From NCBI GenBank assembly GCA_964434165.1, contig CAYSUS010000026.1:14005-78004 (forward strand): 64,000 bases of DNA, given 5' to 3'. Made by a program: the position numbers and the translations under genes. This document shows, piece after piece, positions 14,459 to 23,511 of this stretch. Within the stretch, counting starts at the first letter, position 1. The number at the start of each line of letters is the position of its first letter. This DNA comes from CAYSUS01 sp964434165 (GTDB lineage Bacteria; Planctomycetota; Planctomycetia; Pirellulales; Thermoguttaceae). The notes below the pieces were generated by a model. It saw only the letters and a program-made list of their open reading frames with translations, searched no databases and was not told the origin of the DNA.

Positions 14459-16555
14459 ATGGACGAGCAAACAGGCCGCGTCCGCCCCTCCCCAGAACCC
14501 GACCGCCGCACGCAGCACACCGGCGACGAACACCGGGGAGGCGTGCGTGAGAGGAACGAGAGAGCAGAACACCCCGGTGGCCACGATACTCATGGCGGCC
14601 ACCACGCCCATATGGTGCGGGACTTCCGCCGACGGTTCTTCATCTCGCTCGCACTGACCCTGCCCGTGCTGCTGCTCTCGCCCATGATCCAGAGACTCCT
14701 CGGCCTGGAGACGTGGCTGGGCTTTCCGGGCGACGACTACGTCCAGTTCGCCTTCGCCACGGCCGTGTTCCTCTACGGAGGATGGCCGTTTCTCGGCGGG
14801 GCCGTCGATGAGCTTCGCGGGCGCGAGCCGGGCATGATGGTCCTCATCGGACTGGCGATCACCGTCGCCTACGCCTACAGCACGCTCGTGGTCTTCGGCG
14901 CTACCGGCCGCGTCTTCTTCTGGGAGCTGGCCACGCTGGTGGATGTCATGCTGCTGGGACACTGGATCGAGATGCGTTCCGTGAGCGGCGCCTCGGGCGC
15001 CCTGGAGGAACTGGCCCGGTTGATTCCGGACCGGGCGCATCGCCTCCGCGACGGGCAGATCGAGGACGTCCCGATCGCCGAGTTGACCGAGGACGACCGC
15101 GTGCTGGTCCGGCCGGGCGAGAAGGTGCCCGTCGACGGTAAGATCGTGGACGGCCGCAGCAGCGTCGATCAGTCGATGCTGACCGGCGAGAGCCGTCCCG
15201 TGGAGAAGCGCGAAGGCGACTCCGTGACCGGCGGCTCGGTCAACGGCCAGGGCGCGATCACCGTGCGCGTGGAGAAGACCGGGGAGGCGACCTACCTGGC
15301 GCAGATGACCGACATGGTCCGCCGCGCCCAGGAGTCCCGTTCCAGGCAGCAGGAGTTGGCCGATCGGGCGGCGCTCTGGCTGACCGTGATCGCGATCAGC
15401 GTGGGCCTGATCACGCTCGCGGCCTGGCTGGCCCTGAACCGGGATTTCGCCTACGCCATGGAACGCATGGTCACCGTCATGGTGGTCACCTGCCCTCACG
15501 CGCTGGGGCTGGCCGTTCCCCTGGTGATCGCGGTCTCCACAGCCCTGGGCGCGAAGCAAGGCCTGCTGATCCGGCAGCGGGCGTCGTTCGAACGAGCCAG
15601 GGACGTGGATGCCGTGGTGTTCGACAAGACGGGCACGCTGACCGAAGGCCGCTTCGGCGTCACCGATGTGTTGCCACTGGGCGACCGCTCCGAGGAGGAC
15701 GTGCTGCGGACCGCCGCGTCGGTGGAGACCAACTCGGAGCACCCCATCGCCCGGGCGATCGTCGCCGAAGCGGAACGCCGCAAGATCGCCGCGTCGCCCG
15801 TGGAGGAGTTCCGCAATCTGCAGGGCGAGGGCGCCGAGGCCCGACTGGACGGGCGCCAGGTTCGCATGGTCAGCCCAAGGTACGTGCACGAGCGTGGGCT
15901 CACCGAGCACGAAACCGAAACTCGCCCGCTGGCGGATGCCGGCAAGACCGTCGTCTATCTCGTGGAGGATCAGGAGACAGCCGGGGCCATCGCCCTGGCC
16001 GATGTCATCCGCTCCGAGTCGCGCGATGCCGTCAAGAGCCTGAAGTCGAGGGGCATCCGGACGCTGATGATCACCGGCGACTCGGCGGCCGTGGCCGGTG
16101 CCGCGGCGCGGGAGCTGGAGCTGGACAACTACTTCGCTGAGGTCCTGCCCGACCAGAAGGTCAAGAGGATTCGGGAGCTTCGGGACGGGGGAGCGGTAGT
16201 CGCCATGGTAGGCGACGGGGTCAACGACGCCCCGGCCCTGGCCGAGGCCGACGTGGGCATCGCCATCGGGGCCGGCACCCAAGTAGCCATCGAGTCGGCG
16301 GACGTGATTCTCGTCCGCTCCGACCCTCGAGGCGTCGCCAGCGTGATGCACCTCGCCCGGGCGACGTATCGCAAGATGCTCGAGAACCTTGCCTGGGCCA
16401 CGGGCTACAACGTGGTGGCGATCCCGCTTGCCGCCGGAGTGCTGGCCTGGGCGGGGGTTCTCCTCAGTCCGGCGGTCGGGGCCCTGATCATGTCGGCGTC
16501 CACCGTCATCGTGGCTGTCAATGCCACGCGGTTGCGCCTGAGCAAAACCCCGTGA
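14459..16555 (+). CDS. copB: CopB-type heavy-metal (copper) P-type ATPase
   Basis: A 698-aa P1B ATPase. A His-rich N-terminal stretch (about 20-50, including GGHDTHGGHHAHM) probably binds metal. The transmembrane metal-site motif is Cys345-Pro-His347 (CPH), characteristic of P1B-3/CopB pumps for Cu2+ or Ag+, instead of the CPC of CopA. Asp389 in DKTGTLTEG is phosphorylated; His428-Pro429 (SEHPIA) is the HP motif; GDGVNDAP is present near the end. It exports copper from the cytoplasm. The start at 14459 follows GAGGTCACACG. An upstream ATG at 14342 in frame adds a low-complexity tail and is less likely. The stop is followed at once by the PAC2 remnant. Confidence 0.9.
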   Translation: MDEQTGRVRPSPEPDRRTQHTGDEHRGGVRERNERAEHPGGHDTHGGHHAHMVRDFRRRFFISLALTLPVLLLSPMIQRLLGLETWLGFPGDDYVQFAFATAVFLYGGWPFLGGAVDELRGREPGMMVLIGLAITVAYAYSTLVVFGATGRVFFWELATLVDVMLLGHWIEMRSVSGASGALEELARLIPDRAHRLRDGQIEDVPIAELTEDDRVLVRPGEKVPVDGKIVDGRSSVDQSMLTGESRPVEKREGDSVTGGSVNGQGAITVRVEKTGEATYLAQMTDMVRRAQESRSRQQELADRAALWLTVIAISVGLITLAAWLALNRDFAYAMERMVTVMVVTCPHALGLAVPLVIAVSTALGAKQGLLIRQRASFERARDVDAVVFDKTGTLTEGRFGVTDVLPLGDRSEEDVLRTAASVETNSEHPIARAIVAEAERRKIAASPVEEFRNLQGEGAEARLDGRQVRMVSPRYVHERGLTEHETETRPLADAGKTVVYLVEDQETAGAIALADVIRSESRDAVKSLKSRGIRTLMITGDSAAVAGAAARELELDNYFAEVLPDQKVKRIRELRDGGAVVAMVGDGVNDAPALAEADVGIAIGAGTQVAIESADVILVRSDPRGVASVMHLARATYRKMLENLAWATGYNVVAIPLAAGVLAWAGVLLSPAVGALIMSASTVIVAVNATRLRLSKTP

Positions 16556-16569
16556 GAACGGCTACCGCG

Positions 16570-16905
16570 GCGCTGGCCGTGCTGGAGACCTTCGCGGCAT
16601 CGCCCGGATGGACCTCGACCTCTTTGAGCTGCGACAGCAGGCCGAGGCGGTCGAGGAGCGGCTGCACGAGCTGTTCGGGGCCATGGAGGAGGCGATGGAC
16701 CAGCAGGAGGCGGGCGTGGAGCAGGAATTCGCCGTCGAGGAGAAGAAAGCAGAGCGGCTCGACCCCGACGACCGGCGCCGCATCGAGCGGCTCTTCGAGC
16801 AGTCGCAGCAGGATCGGTCGAAGGCCGACGAGCTGAAAGGAGAACCGGACCGACTGGGTGTCTTTGGGGAGTTGGAAGACCGTTTCCTCGACCTCTTCAA
16901 GCGGC
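16570..16905 (+). pseudogene. Remnant copy of the PAC2 gene (3' part only)
   Basis: The sequence matches, in inverted orientation, the 3' third of the intact PAC2 gene at 52185-53147 (its plus-strand interval is about 52196-52530). Over about 275 bp the two are nearly identical, apart from a one-base deletion (GCGGCCATC versus GCGGCATC near 16598) and two substitutions near 16825-16845. After that the last about 65 bp are clearly diverged. The deletion breaks the frame, though an ATG at 16608 could reopen a 121-aa reading frame with the coiled-coil tail (MDLDLFELRQQAEAV...). A truncated, probably non-functional copy is the simplest reading. Confidence 0.8.
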
Positions 16906-17190
16906 CCGAGCGATCGATGCCTGACGAGCCCAACCATCGACGTTGCCGGGACGGCACCGCTCCGACGGCCTGAAAACGGAGGGCCCATGAAGAACGGTCC
17001 CGTTCGCCTGAGGGGATTGCCTCGTAGCCGGTCGACTCGTAGCGTACCCGGAGAGGGGTTTCTACTGAGCCCTGCACGGCCGATGACCTCAAGGGGACGA
17101 AAGGGAGCCCGTTGTTCGGCCATTTCGGGCCTGGAAGAGGCGCCGCGCAGCGTTCAGTAAGAGTCGAACCACGCGCCGAAGGAGTTTCTA
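16906..17190. other. Gap between the PAC2 remnant and the J/LamG gene
   Basis: About 285 bases with no convincing gene. A ribosome-binding site (GAAGGAGTTTCTA) precedes the next ATG at 17191. This is the left edge of the carbohydrate island. Confidence 0.5.
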
Positions 17191-19803
17191 ATGGCGCTGG
17201 ACCCGTATTACCGCTGGATGGGCATCCCGGCCGACGAACAGCCGCCAAACCACTATCGCCTGCTCGCAATCACCCCGTTTGAGGACTCGCAGGAAGTCAT
17301 CGACGCGGCGGCCGACCGCCAGATGGGCCACCTGCGAAACTACCAGTCGGGCGAACACGCCGAGCTCTGTCAGAAGCTGCTCAACGAAGTTGCCGCGGCC
17401 CGAGTGTGTCTGCTGGCGCCGGAGAAGAAGGCCGCCTACGACCGAGAGCTGCGCGAGCTCACGAAGGCTCAGCGCAAGGCCCTTCCGAAGGCCAGGCCGG
17501 TCGAGGCGGAAGCGACACAGACGTCGGCGCAGAGCGAGCTGGATTCGGGGCTGGCCGGGCTCTTCGACAAGACGTTGAACAAGCCGCGCGTCGCGGCCGC
17601 CAGAGTGTCGAACCAACGGCGCCACACGCAGATGGCGGCCAGCGCAGCGATTGTGTTTGTGGGGCTGGTCGCCCTGGTGGTCGTGGTTTTCTGGGCCCGT
17701 AGTGGGCCGGGCCAGACGCTCCTTGTCCTGGACTGGCCGGCGGCGGAGCGCGCGCAGTGCCGGCTGGAGATCGACGGACAACGCGTCGACCTGTTTACCG
17801 ACGGGCCCTTAGTGTATGCGCTTTCTCCTGGCAAACACCGCGTCCTCGCAACGCGCCCCGGGTACCACGACTACACGAAGGAATTCAGCCTGGCACGCGG
17901 GCAGGAATTGACCCTAAGCCTGGTGTGGGTCGAGCGCCCGAGCTTTCCCGAGGTGAAAGCGGCGAAACCGGCGCCCGTGGTCGTCCGCGAGACACGGCGC
18001 CGGCCGCCTGAGAGTCCTGCAGCTCCCGCGGCTTTCGAGACGTCGATCGCCGCCCCGGAGGCCAGAGGCGACCAGACGGAACCCGCACCGAAGCCACCGC
18101 CGAGCAAGGTGGCTGTGCCGCCCAAGGCGGATCGCGAGAGGATCGCCGAGGAACTTCGCACGATCTACGAGCTCTCCAAGGATCGCACGCCGGACCAGAA
18201 CATGAAGCTCAGTGCCGAACTGGCGAACCTGGCCGCCGAATCGGCCGCGCCGGCCGAGCGGTACGTCCTCCTGGAGAAGGCCGCGGAGTTGGCGGGTCGG
18301 GGAGGCGACGCCGTGCGAATGCTGCGAGTCACCGATGGGCTCGCCGAGCAGTTCGAGGTGGACGTCCTCGGCGAAAAGCAGTCGATGTTAGAGGCATTTG
18401 CCGACTCGGCCGACGACAGCGCGGAGATCGCGGCCCTGCTGGCGGCGAGCGATCGCGTGATCGACGCGGCGCTCTCCTTGGAGAGGTACGAACTGGCCGA
18501 GGCTCTCGCCGATAAGGCTTATGTCGCCTGCGCGCGCCCCGCGGGGGCCGATCATCGCAAGCGGGCCTTTGAGCGGCGCAGGGAGGTGCAGGCCCTTGCA
18601 GCGTCGTGGCGCGAGATGCGGTCGGTCTTCGACCGCCTGAAGAAGGATCCCGACGACCCGGCGGACAACCTCAAAGCCGGCAAGCACTTGTGCTTCGAAA
18701 AAGGCGAGTGGGACCGCGGGCTCGCCCATCTGGCCAAATCGAGCGACGCGGCATTGAGGAAGGCCGCCCGGCAGGAAACGCAGTCCCCGCCGGCCGATCC
18801 CGAGGCGATGATCGCGCTGGGCGATGCGTGGTGGTTGTTGGCCAGCGGTCGGGATCCCGCAGAGCGCGAAGCATCGTTGTTGCGCGCGGGTACGTGGTAT
18901 CGCGAGGCCCAGCCGCTGATTGGCTCGACGCTCCTCGCGGCCAAGATCGAGAGCCGGTTGCAGGCGATCGCTGAGCTTCGGCGACCGGTTCCCCGGCCCG
19001 CCACGAGGAAGCTGCGGGAGGACTGCCCGGAGTTGACTCGCGGGCTGGCGCTTTACATGCCGCTGGACCATGACACGGTGATGGCGCGGGAGGGGAAGGT
19101 CCAGGCCCTGGACCTCAGTGGGCATGGCCGTCACGGCCTCGGCGAGGGTCCGACTCCGTTGCCCGACGGGAAGGTCGGCGGGTGCCTCGTTCTGCGAGCA
19201 AGCGGGCTTCGAGTGGCCGACACGCTGTTCAACCGCCGGCCGGAGTACACGGTCGTCCTTTGGTATCGCGACGTGATACCGCACTCGTATCCGATTTCCG
19301 ATTTTTCCACGGGCGGCGTGATCTACGAAATCGTCCTTTCATCCCGGGTCGACATCGCTGCTTGGCACGTGGACTTGAAGCCGGACCACTGGCTTCGCAC
19401 GAACTTCGCGCAAGGGGCTGTCCAACAGGATTCGTGGAACTTCTTCTCGGTGCGCATGGAAGGCGCCGCCTTGAGGGAGGGGAACATGACGGCCACCATC
19501 AACGACCGTTCGTTCTCCGCACCCCTCCAAGCCGTGCATCACCCCGACGAGTCGCACGCCTTGATCGGGCGGGGAAGAGGCCAGACGCTTGACGAGGTGA
19601 TGGTCTTTCACCGAGCGCTCTCCGACGTGGAGATCCAGCGGCTTCGCAGGATGGGGCTCAACGGAAACGGGCTGAGAAAGGTAACGCCCGACCCCCCGGC
19701 GGACGAAAGCCCCAGCGCCAAATCGGCTTACGACAAACTGAATAGCGGTTCGATAGACGAATCAACTGGTGGAGTCCGAAGTCAATTGCGGAGAGCGAAA
19801 TGA
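17191..19803 (+). CDS. Planctomycete-type J-like/LamG membrane protein
   Basis: An 870-aa protein. The N-terminus (about 1-110) has the planctomycete J-domain-like signature YYRWMGIPADEQPPNHYRLL and a QKLLNEVAAARVCLL helix. A helix at about 148-169 spans the membrane. A PEGA-like beta domain follows (LVLDWPAAERAQCRLEIDG, GKHRVLATRPGY), then a Pro-rich linker, a helical TPR-like region (about 310-580) and a C-terminal LamG/concanavalin-like fold (about 618-830; LYMPLDHDTV, LDLSGHGRHG, TLDEVMVFHRALSDVEIQRL). The outside domain probably binds glycans, since LamG folds commonly do. The start follows GAAGGAG. It lies at the left edge of the polysaccharide island. The family has no known biochemical function. 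Confidence 0.8.
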   Translation: MALDPYYRWMGIPADEQPPNHYRLLAITPFEDSQEVIDAAADRQMGHLRNYQSGEHAELCQKLLNEVAAARVCLLAPEKKAAYDRELRELTKAQRKALPKARPVEAEATQTSAQSELDSGLAGLFDKTLNKPRVAAARVSNQRRHTQMAASAAIVFVGLVALVVVVFWARSGPGQTLLVLDWPAAERAQCRLEIDGQRVDLFTDGPLVYALSPGKHRVLATRPGYHDYTKEFSLARGQELTLSLVWVERPSFPEVKAAKPAPVVVRETRRRPPESPAAPAAFETSIAAPEARGDQTEPAPKPPPSKVAVPPKADRERIAEELRTIYELSKDRTPDQNMKLSAELANLAAESAAPAERYVLLEKAAELAGRGGDAVRMLRVTDGLAEQFEVDVLGEKQSMLEAFADSADDSAEIAALLAASDRVIDAALSLERYELAEALADKAYVACARPAGADHRKRAFERRREVQALAASWREMRSVFDRLKKDPDDPADNLKAGKHLCFEKGEWDRGLAHLAKSSDAALRKAARQETQSPPADPEAMIALGDAWWLLASGRDPAEREASLLRAGTWYREAQPLIGSTLLAAKIESRLQAIAELRRPVPRPATRKLREDCPELTRGLALYMPLDHDTVMAREGKVQALDLSGHGRHGLGEGPTPLPDGKVGGCLVLRASGLRVADTLFNRRPEYTVVLWYRDVIPHSYPISDFSTGGVIYEIVLSSRVDIAAWHVDLKPDHWLRTNFAQGAVQQDSWNFFSVRMEGAALREGNMTATINDRSFSAPLQAVHHPDESHALIGRGRGQTLDEVMVFHRALSDVEIQRLRRMGLNGNGLRKVTPDPPADESPSAKSAYDKLNSGSIDESTGGVRSQLRRAK

Positions 19804-20060
19804 GAAACCCATGTGCGTGCTTTGGGGTCCTCTCGCTCGTTCTTGCCGGATGGCGGGTCGCCCACCCAGACCCGGCCCCACCCCGACCACCCGCGCCCGC
19901 CGAGGCGGCGGGTGCCAGCGGTGTTGTAGCAAGTCCTGGAGCTCAGCTCTTCGACGGCATGGGGCCCCACGGGTTTCCTCAGACGCGGATCGAAGCCGGG
20001 TCGGTGTTCTCAGCGAAGTGCGGCGAGGCGTGCCATCCAGCGCGGAGCGTCACCCCATGA
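19800..20060 (+). CDS. Short exported-like protein, possibly a truncated gene
   Basis: An 86-aa reading frame whose ATG overlaps the stop of the preceding gene (ATGA), so it is probably translated from the same message. The start is hydrophobic (CFGVLSLVLAGW) and resembles a signal peptide, followed by a Pro/Ala-rich stretch. The segment AQLFDGMGPHGFP resembles the opening of secreted TPR-type planctomycete proteins. Only that opening is present; the reading frame ends soon after CGEACHP. This suggests a decayed or truncated gene. The link to that family rests on pattern memory alone. Confidence 0.35.
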   Translation: MRNPCACFGVLSLVLAGWRVAHPDPAPPRPPAPAEAAGASGVVASPGAQLFDGMGPHGFPQTRIEAGSVFSAKCGEACHPARSVTP

Positions 20061-20153
20061 TCCGGTCCACGTCGGCCGTTCCGTGGCAGGCCCGTACGCA
20101 CGCCAGCGGGACCGCCGCCAACACGACGAAGAAACAAGGAACCGCCGCCCATC

Positions 20154-22889
20154 TCACTTCGCGATTTCCAAGCGCAGCCCGTCGAGATACGCCGTCCCGT
20201 TTGCGTCGTCCGGGGTGGTGATCCCGATCCAGGTGATCGCGTCGAAGTCCTTGTCGCCGAAAGGCAGCGTGTGAATGCTCTCGCCGGATGGGCCGCGGGC
20301 TACCAGCGTGTACGTGCCCGTGCTGGCCTTGCCGAGAGCGAAGCGTAGCTCGAAGCGGGTCCACGCGCCACGCTTGAGCGTGGCAACCCGCGCGCCGCCG
20401 GCCCGCACCACGCCGTCGGGGCCGATCGCGATCGACGGCCCCGGCGCGGACGTGCCGCCCCGGCCGCGCAAGCCGACGTGCAGCCGCGCCGGCGACTCCT
20501 CCGGTTGGCGCACGGCGAACGCGAACGTGATCCGCCCCTGGTTCAGCGAGCGCGGGGAGTAACTCAGATAGGGGTAGAACGACTTGGCCAGGCCCTTGCG
20601 ATCCGTGCATTTCAAGCACTTGGGCCCGCGCAAACCGGGCACCTCGCTGGTGACCGCGAAGCCGGCCTGCTTCGTGTCGGTGACCCGGAATACGCCCGGC
20701 GTGGTGCCGTCGGGCAGCATGCTTAAATCGAGATCGAAGGCGTTGAGTCCGGCGAAGTCGTCCTCCTCCCAGACGGCCGACGGCTCGCGGGGCGGGTACT
20801 GGCTCGGCAGGCTGCGCCACTGCTCGTCGCCGTACAGGCCGGCCTTGCGGATCTCCTCGTTGAAGGGGACAAACCCCACTTCGCGGCACGCGAGCGCGTC
20901 GGGCGCGAGCGTGAAGTCGTGCTTCTCCGGATCGCGGCAGCCGGGATCGGCGACGAGCGACCCCTCGTCGTGGCCGGCGGCCTGCCACTCGGCGAAGCGC
21001 TTGCCGGCAAACGCCAGGGGCGTGTCCTCGGCCACGGTGTGATAAACGTTTCTGGCCAGCACGGGCGGCTTCTCGCCCGGCTGCCAGGCGCGGGCGATGG
21101 CGACCCCGTCGCGGGCGATGTAGATGTTGCGGAGGACCTCGAAATGGTTGGCCTTCCAACTCTTGTTCAGGCCGCCACGACCGATCAGCCCGTCCCGCGC
21201 AAAGGCCCCGATGTTGTTGCGGAAGAGGTTGTCGGTTCCCTTGTTCTGGAAGTACGCGAACCACTCCACGTTATAGACCAGGTTGTTCTCAACGACGGCG
21301 CCGCGCGACTGCTGGTCGAGGTAGATGCCCGCAAACCCGCAGATGTACGGATAGGCCACGTTGTCGTGGACGCGGTTGTGGTGGATGTGCGTGTCCAACG
21401 GCCCGAACTGGTACACGCCCGCGGCGTCGGTGTGGTAGCGCAGGCCGAGGTGGTGCAGATGGTTGTAGGCGACCACGTTGCCGTGCGAGTACTTCTCGCC
21501 CTTCCAGCCCCAGCGGGCGTCCAGCCCGATCGCGTCCCAGTGGGTATCGTAAACGTCGTTGTGGGTGATTCGCGTCTCCGAGGCAAACCGGTTGACGATC
21601 CCGTAGCATCCGTGCCAGATCGTGCCCAGGCGGTGGATACAGCAGTTGTCGACGACCAGTCCGCGCACGGCCCGCGGGTTGCCGCCGGCGTCGTCGATCC
21701 CTTCCTTGAGCGTGGCCAGGTCGGACACGCCGAGCTGCATGGCGCCGGCGCCGAGGTCCCACAGGTGGCACTTGCGCACCGCCACGTCGCGGCAGCCATC
21801 GGCCAGCTCCATGGCGTACTCGCCGAGCTGGGCCATCTCGCAGCCCTGGAACGACGCGTGACGCAGCCCCCGGGCGGAAATGGCCGCGTCGAGGTACATG
21901 TGCCCCTGGCGGTAGACGCCGTTGTAGCGGTCCATGTCGCCGTCCACGTGCCGGAAGCTCAGGTCGCGGAAGTGGAGATGCTCGACCATCTTGCCCGCGT
22001 CGAGCTCGCCGGCGAACCGGATCATGCGTGACTTCAGCACCGGGGCGATCACCTCGACCGTCGCCATGTCCTCGTCCGGCCGCGGGTAGTAGTAGAGCGT
22101 GCCGGCGTGGCGGTCGAGGTACCACTCGCCGGGCTCGTCGAGGGCCTCCAAGACGTTGCTCAGGTAGTAGCGGAAGTTGCGCTCCCAGAAATCCACCTCG
22201 CGGCCGTGGCTGCTGTGGAAGCGGACGGCCCGGCGGTCGGGCAGGATCTTCTGGATGCGGTGAATCGTCGGCGTCCATGAGCAGAGGAGCACGACGTCGA
22301 TGTCCGTGGGATGGGACCACGCGGGATCGACGTCCCCAGGGCGGTACTGCAACGCCTGGCGCGGGTCGCCGCCCGGCTCCCGGCCTGCGGCCCTAAGGAC
22401 CTTGTCGCCGTAATTCGGGTGCCGTGCCCGGGTGCGCGACTGGCCGTCGACGAACAGCGAATAGAACACCCACTGTCCGCCTCGGGCCTCGGGAAGGTCG
22501 AGCTGCCAGTAGGGCTTCTCCGGCACGAGCTTCCACGTGCCGGAGAGCCGCTTGCCGCCGCTGATCATGGCCCGCTCGCCGGGGACGGAGGCGTAGGTGA
22601 TCGGCGCTTCCGCCGTGCCCGAGTCTTCCGGCGTGAACGCGATGGGCTCCGTCACCCGATACACGCCGCCGCCGAGCCACACGGTGACGGGCTCGGTCAG
22701 CGGTTCCCTTGGTTTCTGCGCGCGGATCGCGTCGCGGGCCCGCCGGATCGTGGCGAAGGGCTTGTCCCGGGTGCCGGGATCGGCGTCGCTTCCGCTCGGC
22801 GAAACGTAGAGATCGGCTGCCAAGGCATGGGACGCGGCCACCGCGACGAGGACTGCGAGGGTCGCACAAAACTGGGGAGGTCGACGCAT
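20154..22889 (-). CDS. Secreted right-handed beta-helix protein
   Basis: A 911-aa protein with an N-terminal signal peptide (about 1-24, ending ALA). It opens with the DLYVSPSGSDADPGTRDKPFAT signature of right-handed parallel beta-helix enzymes that act on polysaccharides. The central part (about 330-640) shows beta-helix rungs with Asn/His-rich turns (VVAYNHLHHLG, HIHHNRVHDN, NLVYNVEW). The C-terminal about 190 residues (GPKCLKCTDRKG... TYTLVARGPSGE) look like a LamG-type sandwich. It probably cleaves or binds plant or algal polysaccharide, as related families (PL or GH141/GH120-like) do, but I cannot assign the exact family. It is the last gene of the minus-strand side of the island. Confidence 0.75.
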   Translation of the reverse strand: MRRPPQFCATLAVLVAVAASHALAADLYVSPSGSDADPGTRDKPFATIRRARDAIRAQKPREPLTEPVTVWLGGGVYRVTEPIAFTPEDSGTAEAPITYASVPGERAMISGGKRLSGTWKLVPEKPYWQLDLPEARGGQWVFYSLFVDGQSRTRARHPNYGDKVLRAAGREPGGDPRQALQYRPGDVDPAWSHPTDIDVVLLCSWTPTIHRIQKILPDRRAVRFHSSHGREVDFWERNFRYYLSNVLEALDEPGEWYLDRHAGTLYYYPRPDEDMATVEVIAPVLKSRMIRFAGELDAGKMVEHLHFRDLSFRHVDGDMDRYNGVYRQGHMYLDAAISARGLRHASFQGCEMAQLGEYAMELADGCRDVAVRKCHLWDLGAGAMQLGVSDLATLKEGIDDAGGNPRAVRGLVVDNCCIHRLGTIWHGCYGIVNRFASETRITHNDVYDTHWDAIGLDARWGWKGEKYSHGNVVAYNHLHHLGLRYHTDAAGVYQFGPLDTHIHHNRVHDNVAYPYICGFAGIYLDQQSRGAVVENNLVYNVEWFAYFQNKGTDNLFRNNIGAFARDGLIGRGGLNKSWKANHFEVLRNIYIARDGVAIARAWQPGEKPPVLARNVYHTVAEDTPLAFAGKRFAEWQAAGHDEGSLVADPGCRDPEKHDFTLAPDALACREVGFVPFNEEIRKAGLYGDEQWRSLPSQYPPREPSAVWEEDDFAGLNAFDLDLSMLPDGTTPGVFRVTDTKQAGFAVTSEVPGLRGPKCLKCTDRKGLAKSFYPYLSYSPRSLNQGRITFAFAVRQPEESPARLHVGLRGRGGTSAPGPSIAIGPDGVVRAGGARVATLKRGAWTRFELRFALGKASTGTYTLVARGPSGESIHTLPFGDKDFDAITWIGITTPDDANGTAYLDGLRLEIAK

Positions 22890-23079
22890 GGGGAGCTCGT
22901 TGTTGTGGGGATTGGGACGAGGCGGAGGTGTCTGCCAGTAAGGAACGCGTCAAGAACCGCCCCGCCATTCTGAGTAGTCCGGCGGCAATGACAAACGGGA
23001 GAGCGCGGAGGCATCGGAGTGGGAGCGCTCGGTGGCCTTCGCCTCCTCTCGGGTATCCATTCAGGCTGGCCTCCGGGAG

Positions 23080-23305
23080 AATCAGTCCTGGCACTTTCTC
23101 CGTCCGTTTCAGGGCGTGGGATTCCAAGTCCTGGCCCTGCACCTGGTGGCCCCGCAGCGGAAGCTCCATCGTGAGGCACCACGCGCAGATCGACCCGAGC
23201 AATCCAGGTCCCTTGTCCTTGTGGACTTCAATCGCCGCGCCGATGACGTCGTGGGTGATGCCGGAGGCCTTGGTGAACAGGGCATGCATGACCCGCTGCT
23301 TCAAG
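23080..23305 (-). pseudogene. GxxExxY protein remnant
   Basis: The minus strand encodes LFTKASGITHDVIGAAIEVH, then KDKGPGLLGSICAWCLTMEL and PLRGHQVQGQDL. This is the start of a GxxExxY-family protein (usual pattern GAAIEVHKxLGPGLLES-Y). The second GxxE/Y position is lost (LLGSICA), and the frame degenerates after about 60 residues. A similar remnant lies at 57530-57665. Short and broken, so non-functional. Confidence 0.75.
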
Positions 23306-23511
23306 TACCGAGGCGCCGGAGACAACAGAGACAACTCCGTTGTTTCCGCGGACTCCTGTTCCGTCCACCCTGTTCCGTCCACCCTGTCTTCCATCCAGCG
23401 GGCCATCGAATGCGTCTTCCATCGACCTGCAAATGCGGAAGCGATTTCTGCGTGGTCCCCAAGGCCGGCCCGGCTGCGAGTCGGCGGAAGGCGACCGGGA
23501 TTCCCTCGCCA

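Noticed and set aside
16608..16973. A 121-aa gene starting MDLDLFELRQ
   Set aside because: It is the 3' part of the PAC2 copy; without the PAC2 domain and with a frame-breaking deletion just upstream it is treated as a remnant, though translation cannot be excluded.
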